Positions 57,359 through 64,000 of a DNA stretch of 64,000 bases are shown here, piece after piece (position 1 is the stretch's first letter; every line of letters starts with the position of its first letter). Position numbers and translations under genes: made by a program. Under the pieces are notes generated by a model. That model had not been told where the DNA came from and did not search any database. It saw nothing but the letters and a program-made list of their open reading frames with translations. The DNA is from Paracoccaceae bacterium (GTDB lineage: Bacteria; Pseudomonadota; Alphaproteobacteria; Rhodobacterales; Rhodobacteraceae). The stretch spans positions 1 to 64,000 of the forward strand of contig JAKVCP010000010.1 of NCBI GenBank assembly GCA_022448925.1. The letters are read 5' to 3'.

Positions 57359-58081
57359 ATGACAGACGTGCCTCTGATCCATCTGATTGCCGGTACCGCC
57401 GAAGCGCGCGTGTTGTCGCAGCGGATTGCGCGGGCGGGGTGGCGGCAACACCTGTGCCTCGAAGGGGCCTCTCGGCTGGCACAGGCCTGGCCGGTGGCTA
57501 CGCAACAGGCCCGTCCAAGCGACCGGCCGTGCAAGGATGTGTCCTGTGTGATCGATGCGCGCCATCCCTTTGACCAAGGGGGGCGCCTGCCGGTCGAAGA
57601 CTGGGCAAGGCGGCAAAACGTGCCATTTCTGCGCCTGAGACGGCCGACCTGGAGACCCGGTCCGAAGGATCGTTGGGTCTGTCTGCGTTCGGACCGGCTT
57701 GTGCCCCGCGTTCCTCTGCGCGGCCTGCGCCTGTTCTGTGCCACCGGCCGGGACGGCTTGATGGTGTTGCGCCGTCTGAAAGACTGCTATTTTCTGGTGC
57801 GTCAGCTTGACAGGCATGCAGGCCCTTTTCCGTTGCCGCGCGGGCGGTGGGTGTTTGACACGGGCCCTTTCAGCGTTGCGGCTGAAATCGCGGTAATGCG
57901 CAGACTTCGGATTGACGGCATCGTGGTGCGCAATGCAGGGGGGCAGGGCGCATGGCCCAAACTTGCTGCTGCGCGGCAGCTGGGACTTCCGGTTGTACTG
58001 ATTGATCCGCCGCCTGTGCCTGCGCAGGCGCGCTCCGTAGACGAGGCGATGCAATGGTTGAAACAGATATTGGACGTGTGA
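57359..58081 (+). CDS. cobK: Precorrin-6A reductase-like protein
   Basis: 240 residues from ATG 57359 (a TTG two codons earlier is less likely). The opening HLIAGTAEARVLSQ is the NAD(P)H-binding loop, and the corrin-binding IDARHPF, RRPTWRPG and the end VRNAGG...PVVLIDPP fit the CobK family, which reduces precorrin-6A in vitamin B12 synthesis. No other cob gene is in the window, unusual for this enzyme in roseobacters. It overlaps the glycosylase gene by 28 bases, so the two are coupled or simply compact. Confidence 0.85.
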   Translation: MTDVPLIHLIAGTAEARVLSQRIARAGWRQHLCLEGASRLAQAWPVATQQARPSDRPCKDVSCVIDARHPFDQGGRLPVEDWARRQNVPFLRLRRPTWRPGPKDRWVCLRSDRLVPRVPLRGLRLFCATGRDGLMVLRRLKDCYFLVRQLDRHAGPFPLPRGRWVFDTGPFSVAAEIAVMRRLRIDGIVVRNAGGQGAWPKLAAARQLGLPVVLIDPPPVPAQARSVDEAMQWLKQILDV

Positions 58082-58695
58082 TCCACAGCGACGCCTGTGT
58101 CGCCGAGGGCGCCACTTGGCTGGCGCGGCAGGATCCACGTTTTGCTCTTGCGCTGGCGGAAACGGGTCCTTTGCCGCTGCGGTTGCGCAAGGACGGGTTT
58201 GATCAAGTGCTGTCTGCCATCGTCAGCCAACAGGTCAGCGTTGCCGCGGCTGCGGCCATCTGGGCGCGTCTGCAGGAGGCCCGGCTGACGGGCCCGCGCA
58301 AGATCATGTGGGCCAGTGACGATGAGATCCGCGCCTGCGGGATGAGTCGTCAGAAAATCCGCTATGCCCGCGCTTTGGCCGAGGCGCGGATCGATTTCAA
58401 GGCGTTGCGCGTCACGCCAACACCCGAGGTGATCAGGATCCTGACCCAGGTGTCCGGGATTGGCACCTGGACAGCAGAGATCTATGCGATGTTTTCTTTG
58501 GGGCGGGCAGATGTCTTTGCGCATGGCGACCTTGCCCTGCAAGAGGCTGCCCGCATCCTCTTTCAACTGAACGACCGCCCCAAAGAACGCGCAATGCGCG
58601 AGATGGCCGAAGCCTGGAGCCCGTGGAGATCGGTTGCAGCGCGGACACTCTGGGCCTACTACCGGATTGCAAAGAACAGAGAGGGCATCCGATGA
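58054..58695 (+). CDS. AlkA-type DNA-3-methyladenine glycosylase
   Basis: 213 residues. HhH-GPD fold: DGFDQVLSAIVSQQVSVAAAAAIW at 48-70 in part, helix-hairpin-helix LTQVSGIGTWTAEIYAMFSLGR and the catalytic aspartate in VFAHGDLALQ. It removes alkylated purines in base excision repair. The family ligands for an iron-sulphur cluster (endonuclease III type) are absent. Its ATG lies inside the cobK end (28-base overlap) with GACGAGGCG upstream, and its stop overlaps the esterase start. Confidence 0.92.
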   Translation: MVETDIGRVIHSDACVAEGATWLARQDPRFALALAETGPLPLRLRKDGFDQVLSAIVSQQVSVAAAAAIWARLQEARLTGPRKIMWASDDEIRACGMSRQKIRYARALAEARIDFKALRVTPTPEVIRILTQVSGIGTWTAEIYAMFSLGRADVFAHGDLALQEAARILFQLNDRPKERAMREMAEAWSPWRSVAARTLWAYYRIAKNREGIR

Positions 58696-59357
58696 CACGC
58701 GTTCTTAAGGCTGGCAGAAAAGAGCCTCTGTCGGGAAGCACCCGTTCGGCGGTGGTGTTCCTGCACGGGTACGGGGCCAATGGGGCCGATCTTTTGGGAC
58801 TGGCTGATCCCTTGGCCGAACATCTGCCAGATACGCTGTTTGTGGCGCCTGACGCGCCAGAGACGATTCCGGGCATGCCGATGGGCTTGCAGTGGTTTCC
58901 AATCCCGTGGATCGACGGGTCGAGCGAAGAAGAAAGTGAGCGTGGCCTGATCGCGGCAGCGCAGGATCTGAATGCCTTTCTTGATGCCTTGATGGTCGAC
59001 GAAGACTTGTTGCCCGAGCAGGTTGTGCTTTTTGGATTTTCCCAAGGCACGATGATGAGCTTGCACGTCGCCCCGCGTCGCGAGGATGAACTCGCGGGGG
59101 TTGTGGCTTTCTCGGGGCGCTTGCTTGCGCCAGAGCTGCTGGCTGATGACGTCCTCAGCCGTCCACCGGTCATGCTGATCCACGGGGATCAGGATGACGT
59201 CGTGCCGGTGCAATCGCTTCCGGCTGCTGCCGAAGCCCTGCAAGAGGCAGGATGGAAAGACGTCTATGCCCATGTCATGAAAGGCACCGCACATGGGATC
59301 GCGCCTGACGGTCTAAGCGTTGCGCTGGCCTTCATGCGGGACAAATGCGGACTGTAG
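58692..59357 (+). CDS. Alpha/beta-hydrolase carboxylesterase (phospholipase/carboxylesterase family)
   Basis: 221 residues from ATG 58692, overlapping the glycosylase stop. Alpha/beta-hydrolase triad: serine in LFGFSQGTMM, aspartate in HGDQDDVVP, histidine in GTAHGIAP, with an oxyanion HGYGANG near the start. Family members cleave short-chain esters or lysophospholipids. No signal peptide, cytoplasmic. It is the third gene of a series with cobK and the glycosylase. Downstream comes the decayed iorB-like region. Confidence 0.9.
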   Translation: MTRVLKAGRKEPLSGSTRSAVVFLHGYGANGADLLGLADPLAEHLPDTLFVAPDAPETIPGMPMGLQWFPIPWIDGSSEEESERGLIAAAQDLNAFLDALMVDEDLLPEQVVLFGFSQGTMMSLHVAPRREDELAGVVAFSGRLLAPELLADDVLSRPPVMLIHGDQDDVVPVQSLPAAAEALQEAGWKDVYAHVMKGTAHGIAPDGLSVALAFMRDKCGL

Positions 59358-59394
59358 GCGCGCAGTATCTTGTCCGGGTCCAAGCCTCTGGCGC

Positions 59395-60540
59395 ATGAGG
59401 CTTGATCCCGAAATCGGGGCGACTGATCCAGGCGATCTGGTCGCCTGCACCCCAAGAGCACCCCAGTGCGCTTACCGGGGCGGGCCGCCGCGGTAACTGC
59501 TGCCGGGCTTGGCGATTTGACGCGCGCTCGGGCGCACCCGCAAGCGGCTTTTGGCGCCACATCCAAAGCACGTTGGTCCCCATGACCGGAGTGTTTCAAA
59601 CGTGCCGCGCCACACCACACCCGAGCCGCGACAATCACCAAGACCAAAGCCAACACGGGGGGCAGATGGAGCGATCTGTGTCGAAAGGGTCCGGTCGGGT
59701 TTGCAGGCGCGTGATGCGATTGCGATGCCTTGAGGCCCGTCCGGCGCCGACCTGCGGTTCAGTGATGAAATCAAGGCCGCGATCTTGGCGCTGCTTGGCG
59801 CCGCATGGGGCAGCGCCACCGGCACCGTCAAGTGCAATGATCACGGCGCGGTGACACCCCTCGGACAAAGGTATTGGGTTTCCCTTTTCGCGCATGCGCC
59901 ATGGGAGTCTTTGACGGCCATCATCGGGGCAGATGCCGATGGGAGCCCCACGCTGCATGACGGCCGTCACTCCGCGACCGGGCCACCTATGGCGCTGACG
60001 CAGAGTGTTCATCCGCCGATGAAAAAACGACGCAGAAGGACCACTTGCGCTCGGACGATTGTTGCCCCGGCTGCGGACACCAGACCCAAGTGGCGCTGGA
60101 TTCCTGAGACAAAAACCATTGCCTTGAGTCACCAGCTTGCAGGGCAGTCCAACATGCAGACCACGGCGGCCGAAGTCTTGGCCCAGTGTCAAAAGGTCAT
60201 GATGGATTTGGCAGTCATTGCGGCACGAGGTGATCCGGTGGCCCATCCTCTGGGCGACCTGTCAAAGGAGGGTGTTGATCAGGCACGCAGATGGAAGGGC
60301 GCATCGGCCATGGCATTGGCCACGGGAGTCGGGATCAGGTCGCCTTGACCAGCGGCGTTGCTGATCAATGCAATTTGCATCACCACGAGCGGTTGCGCAT
60401 CTGGGATGTTGAGCCCATGGACGAGTGTATCGGGGCAGCCTCGGCTCTCATTCTGGCGGCCGGCATTACGGGCAAAGCGGGTCTGAGCGGTGTCTGGCTG
60501 ATGCAAACGGGCCAGCGGGTTGCGCTTTGTGTTGGCGCGC
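59395..60540 (+). pseudogene. Isoquinoline 1-oxidoreductase beta-subunit-like remnant
   Basis: Pieces of a molybdopterin-binding xanthine dehydrogenase-type large subunit (IorB/COG1529) can be read on the plus strand across frames. Frame one from 59551 gives GADGAICVERVRSGLQARDAIAMP, TGA at 59731-59733 where such proteins have tryptophan, then FSDEIKAAI and LFAHAPWESLTAII, and WIPETKTIALSHQLAGQ. It ends at 60346. A shifted frame has QMEGRIGHGIGHG (from 60288), DQVALTSGVADQCN and HHERLRIWDVEP, then GKAGLSGV...TGQRV. The earlier part (59395-59550) is less certain and holds two more stops. Many residues at metal or cofactor sites are altered, so it is old debris, not functional. This explains nearly all of the 1.26-kb gap before the DUF1513 gene. 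Confidence 0.6.
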
Positions 60541-60617
60541 GTCTCTGGACCCGCGTTCTGTCAGGGCAAACGGGCGACGCGCGTTTCAGCGGGCGCGAAA
60601 TGCGTTTGCAGGGGCTG

Positions 60618-61688
60618 TCAGGCGCCCGCGTTGCCGACGGGCACAAGGTGGTTGTCCCATGCCAGGGGATGGCGAACCACCTTGTCCTGGGGGGATCGGC
60701 ATATGCCGTTGCCCGACGTGACAAAGAAACCGCCATCGACCGCCGAGATCCCGCAGACGTCTGGAATTTCAAGTTCGGATGTCAGCTGCACCTGATCAAA
60801 CAGCTGTGCAACACCGCGGCGGGGGGATGTGATCGCGATACGAGAGCCTTCTTCGGAAATCGCAACGCTGCCGATATAGCCATTGAGCGCCTGCACGGAG
60901 GCCTTGGGCACCAAGGTCAGGCTGCCGTCGCTGCGCCTGTGAGTTCCAAGCAAGGGGCGGTCTGGCGCTGCTCCGCCCTGCCACTGCATGGCAAAGGCAA
61001 CGGTGCCGTCCTGCGACACGGCAAGATGCCGGATGGAATTTCTTTGGTGACCGGCATCCAGCTCAACCTGTTCCAGAACGTCCCCGTCAAGGCTGAGGTA
61101 GGTCAGGTTTGACTGCATCGTTGGAATATTCAGTTTGACCCGCCCGGTGTCTGGATGGGTTTCGATCCCGCCGTTTGCAACGACCAGGGTGTGCCCGTCT
61201 GGCAGCATCTTTATGTCGTGGGGGCCAACGCCGCCGGACAAGAACTCTGCGATGCGGCGCGGGGTGCGGGTGACGTCCCAAACCCCGACAAGGCCACGTG
61301 CGGTTTCATAGTCGTTTTCGGTGGTGAACAAGACAGATCCATCGGCCGAATAGGTCCCGTGGCCATAGAAGTGGCGACCGGTCGGAGCCTGCAGGGCTGC
61401 AATTTCTTCGCCGGTGGCGCAATTCAGTACAAGTGCAAACCGTCCCGGTCGGCGCGCAAAGGCCACGGCTTTGGCCTGGCTGGGATGGGCCGCTGCCGCG
61501 TGACCTCGGGCCGGAAGCGGCAGCTTGAAGGTTATCTGACCGCTGCTGTCCAATCCGCACAAGACATAGGCCCCCTGGGGTGTTTTTGCAGCAGACAGAA
61601 ACCGTGGATTGCCAACCTTGGCCCAACTGAACGCCGGGCCTAACCCAGTGGCCAGCAAACCGCCCAGAAACGTGCGGCGGCGCGCCAT
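60618..61688 (-). CDS. DUF1513 family protein (Tat-exported)
   Basis: 356 residues from ATG 61688, which overlaps the imelysin stop by ATGA. The start MARRRTFLGGLLATGLG has a twin-arginine-like motif (RRRTFLGG), so folded export is likely. The mature part looks like a beta-propeller (repeats ending YLSLDGDV, ISEEGSRIAIT; COG3490). It belongs to the iron-associated set of DUF1111, imelysin and DUF1513 proteins; its own role is unknown. It is the last gene of the leftward operon. Confidence 0.9.
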   Translation of the reverse strand: MARRRTFLGGLLATGLGPAFSWAKVGNPRFLSAAKTPQGAYVLCGLDSSGQITFKLPLPARGHAAAAHPSQAKAVAFARRPGRFALVLNCATGEEIAALQAPTGRHFYGHGTYSADGSVLFTTENDYETARGLVGVWDVTRTPRRIAEFLSGGVGPHDIKMLPDGHTLVVANGGIETHPDTGRVKLNIPTMQSNLTYLSLDGDVLEQVELDAGHQRNSIRHLAVSQDGTVAFAMQWQGGAAPDRPLLGTHRRSDGSLTLVPKASVQALNGYIGSVAISEEGSRIAITSPRRGVAQLFDQVQLTSELEIPDVCGISAVDGGFFVTSGNGICRSPQDKVVRHPLAWDNHLVPVGNAGA

Positions 61689-62677
61689 CAATCGCCGTCC
61701 AGAGAGTTGAAGCCGGCCTCGATTCCCAGCGATGGGCCGACCTGTTCAGTCAGACGCTGCCGTAACATGTCGACGTTTTGTTGCAGGATTTCGACCTGCA
61801 ATCGCCCCTGCGGGGTCGATACGCTTGCAAAGATGGGGTCATCTAGCCGCTCTGCCCGCATGATGGCCGTGTCAAAGGCCTGCGCGATGTCGGGGTCGGA
61901 AGACGACAGACGCAAGGCCAGATCGCGTGTTGCCGCAAGCGACAGGATGACATGACGCAAGGAGCGTCCCGAGCGACGGGCCTCGGCGCGTTTTGGGCGC
62001 GGGCGCTCAAAAGTGCCCAAGGGCCGTCCCAGGCGCATGGATGACGTGAACTCCAAGCCGGTCACCAGGGCTGTAAAGAGCTGCTTGGCGGCTTCGTTTG
62101 CGGTTCGGTAGGTGTCATTTCCAGGCATGAGCATCAGATCTGCATAGCCATTCAGCCAGCCGTCCCGGATGGCCAGTGCGTTGGCGGCAATGTCAGTGGT
62201 CACGGCCTGGATCAAGGCGCAGGTATAAGCAGTGGCATCCGTCGTGAACTGCGCATCAAACAGCAGAAAATCAAGTGCATAGAACCCACGGGCCGCAACC
62301 GATACGGTTCGGAAGGCATCGGGTACCCGTACCGCCGGATCCTGTGCCCCTATCAGCGCGGACAGGGCTTTGGGTGTTGATCCGCGCGGGTCAGGCCAGA
62401 AAGCCAGTGCAAAGGCCCTGTCTTCACTTTCAGACGGCCCAAAGCGCAGGTGGCTGACGCTGATCCAGCTGTCAAAAGCCCTGTGATAGGCTTGGATCAA
62501 ATCGGGGCTGCTGGCAGAACATTCCTGCTCTGCTGTTGCCGCAAGCGCCTGTGTGTTCTGCACCAATAGATCGTATCCCGGCAGGACGTGGTGCGTCACG
62601 CTGGCCGTGACGTCGGGCGTGTCCGCCCAGGCAAACGATGCCCAAAGCACCATGGCTGCGGTTGCAAATTCACGCAT
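61688..62677 (-). CDS. Imelysin-family periplasmic protein
   Basis: 329 residues with a signal peptide (to about residue 19, MREFATAAMVLWASFAWA). Helical imelysin fold of the COG3489 group; the GxHxxE motif of imelysin peptidases was not found, as often in this subgroup. Related proteins are induced by iron shortage and thought to bind iron or haem at the surface. It begins at the base after the DUF1111 stop (no gap) and overlaps DUF1513. Confidence 0.9.
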   Translation of the reverse strand: MREFATAAMVLWASFAWADTPDVTASVTHHVLPGYDLLVQNTQALAATAEQECSASSPDLIQAYHRAFDSWISVSHLRFGPSESEDRAFALAFWPDPRGSTPKALSALIGAQDPAVRVPDAFRTVSVAARGFYALDFLLFDAQFTTDATAYTCALIQAVTTDIAANALAIRDGWLNGYADLMLMPGNDTYRTANEAAKQLFTALVTGLEFTSSMRLGRPLGTFERPRPKRAEARRSGRSLRHVILSLAATRDLALRLSSSDPDIAQAFDTAIMRAERLDDPIFASVSTPQGRLQVEILQQNVDMLRQRLTEQVGPSLGIEAGFNSLDGD

Positions 62678-64000
62678 CTATAAACTCTCCAAGAACGTGA
62701 TCAGCGCTGCGCGATCCGCGGGCGGCATCTCAACCACCCTGTCGCGTTGGGCCTGTGCTTCACCACCATGCCACAAGATGGCCTCAAGAAGGGACCGCGC
62801 GCGGCCATCGTGCAGAAAGTGGGTATGGCCGGAAACCTGCTGTGTCAGGCCCACCCCCCACAACGGCGGCGTGCGCCATTCATGGCCCGTTGCGCGGGCC
62901 TCGGGGCGGTTGTCGGCCAGCCCCGGCCCCATGTCATGCAGCAACATGTCAGTGTAGGGCCAAATCAACTGGAAACTCTGTTCTGGTTGATCGGCCAGAC
63001 GGTGGGTCACAAAAGACGGTTGATGACAGGCGGTGCAGCCCGTGGTGTAGAACACCTCTTTGCCGCGCAGAACCCAAGGGTCATTCACCTTACGGCGCGC
63101 GGGAACGCCGAGGTTGCTGCTGTAAAAGGTCACGAGGTCCAGACCTTCGTCGTCGACTTCGAAAACTCGATCGTCCTGATCCCCGTGTGGTGCGGTGCGG
63201 CAGTCAACTTGCACAGCACTGCATTCACCCCAGGGGTTTGGAAACAGGGGGCTTGAGATGCCGATGTCCCCGGCAAAAGCCTCGGCGGATTGTTGGCGCA
63301 GGGTGGGCGACGCCGCCTTCAGTCCAAATCGTCCCAGCATCGGTTGGTCATATTCAACCGACCATACGATGTTTGGGCGGCCCGATACGCCGTCGCCGTC
63401 TGCATCCATTGGGTCGGCAAGTGCCAGGATATCCGCAGCAGGGATCGCCTCAAGCAGGCCAAGCCCTATCATTTGCGGCGCCACCCTTGGACTGAGCATC
63501 GCCTCGGGATGCAATGGTCCATAGCCAAGGTCTGAGGCCCTGTAGGTCGGAGCCCTCAACGTTGCGATCTCGCCGCCTGACAGGGGCACTTCGATGCTGT
63601 TGTAAGCGATCTGCAGGCGGTACTCGGCTGCGTGGCCGGCCAGACTGAAATCTTGCAGCTGGGTGCCATAAACGGGGTCGGGCAGGGTGGCCAGATAGCC
63701 TTCGATTTCGGCCGTTTTTTCGTTTTGTTCGCCGGGGATCGACACTCTGAGCAGCATGGAAATCGCGGTGTCGCCGGGACCTTCGGGCGCGTGTCCGCGT
63801 CCATCCTTGACGTGACATCTTTGGCAGGATCGTGCGTTGTAAAGCGGCCCAAGTCCGTCCGAAGCCAGCGTTGACGACGGGGACGAGACCCAGAGTTTTC
63901 GGAACATTCCATTCCCGACCTCGAAGGTCAGTTTGTCTTCGAAACTGATATTTTCCGACGGTTGGGAAAATGCGCCTGCCTTGGAAGCGGCGCGCACTGT
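62678..64000 (-). CDS. DUF1111 dihaem-type oxidoreductase, N-terminus outside the window
   Basis: At least 440 residues; the frame is open through base 64000, so the signal peptide lies beyond the window. Two c-type haem sites: CQRCHVKDGRGHA (with a DGRG loop) and CTACHQPS. Conserved HDMGPGLAD and PLWGVGLT segments are typical of COG3488 (predicted thiol oxidoreductase, DUF1111), related to MauG-like haem proteins. Periplasmic. The operon order DUF1111-imelysin-DUF1513 is the marine iron-regulated type, and a second imelysin often precedes it; that would be beyond 64000. Confidence 0.93.
   Translation of the reverse strand, partial: TVRAASKAGAFSQPSENISFEDKLTFEVGNGMFRKLWVSSPSSTLASDGLGPLYNARSCQRCHVKDGRGHAPEGPGDTAISMLLRVSIPGEQNEKTAEIEGYLATLPDPVYGTQLQDFSLAGHAAEYRLQIAYNSIEVPLSGGEIATLRAPTYRASDLGYGPLHPEAMLSPRVAPQMIGLGLLEAIPAADILALADPMDADGDGVSGRPNIVWSVEYDQPMLGRFGLKAASPTLRQQSAEAFAGDIGISSPLFPNPWGECSAVQVDCRTAPHGDQDDRVFEVDDEGLDLVTFYSSNLGVPARRKVNDPWVLRGKEVFYTTGCTACHQPSFVTHRLADQPEQSFQLIWPYTDMLLHDMGPGLADNRPEARATGHEWRTPPLWGVGLTQQVSGHTHFLHDGRARSLLEAILWHGGEAQAQRDRVVEMPPADRAALITFLESL

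Overview
The window looks like a chromosome segment of a Rhodobacterales (roseobacter-type) alphaproteobacterium. The reasons are GC-rich coding sequence, an aglR/aglEFGAK-type alpha-glucoside locus, the order prfA-prmC-DUF4167, a compact lptF-lptG-lptD-surA-pdxA-rsmA operon, a Fur-family regulator of the alphaproteobacterial type, and many 4-base start/stop overlaps. I found no rRNA, tRNA, CRISPR array, prophage or intact insertion sequence.

Layout. 1-11.8 kb is a sugar region. It holds the C-terminal part of an IlvD/Edd sugar-acid dehydratase, then a leftward run (LacI-type regulator, GH1 beta-glucosidase, glucokinase, SDR) diverging from a rightward ABC transporter operon aglE-F-G-A-K. Two near-identical LacI-type palindromes sit in the divergent promoter region. 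The alpha-glucosidase gene aglA is broken by a deletion of about 22 bases. 11.8-19.5 kb has a DUF1330 gene, a LysR remnant, uvrA, a Fur/Mur-like regulator, a Na+/H+ antiporter, an orphan WcbI-type gene followed by 16-base tandem repeats, and a methyltransferase. 19.5-29.1 kb has selO, a GNAT gene, a nucleoside hydrolase, mazG, two tandem M20 amidohydrolases with an arginase-family ureohydrolase, DUF1499, a small cysteine-rich secreted protein and a large periplasmic ClpP-like/peptidoglycan-binding protein. 29.2-42.8 kb is mostly core: prfA-prmC, DUF4167, the Lpt/SurA/PdxA/RsmA operon, pepA-holC, a membrane aspartic protease and MarC. 42.8-43.8 kb has no recognisable gene. 43.8-51.8 kb holds an ABC-F ATPase, ndk with a good terminator, a Nudix hydrolase, a leftward run (aminotransferase, PEP-mutase-like lyase, TfoX-like protein, decayed NADAR gene), soxR with a textbook SoxR-type promoter reading into a VOC gene, and an EamA transporter. 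51.9-59.4 kb holds cysS-cimA, a squalene/phytoene-synthase-like gene, an MFS transporter, and cobK, an AlkA-type glycosylase and an esterase overlapping in series. 59.4-60.6 kb carries a badly decayed gene that I read as an isoquinoline 1-oxidoreductase beta subunit. 60.6-64 kb is a DUF1111 dihaem protein, imelysin, DUF1513 operon of the iron-regulated type, cut by the window end.

How it works together. The agl genes bind and import alpha-glucosides; cytoplasmic glucosidases and glucokinase would yield glucose 6-phosphate, with the LacI-type protein probably switching both directions from the shared region. The lpt-surA genes build and fold the outer membrane. SoxR probably senses redox-active compounds and switches on the VOC gene. 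Four separate genes (aglA, lysR, NADAR, iorB) are in different states of decay, so the accessory parts of this segment are being eroded. The most unusual intact gene I see is the periplasmic ClpP-like protein with a C-terminal peptidoglycan-binding domain. I did not find a clearly new multi-gene defence or metabolic system.
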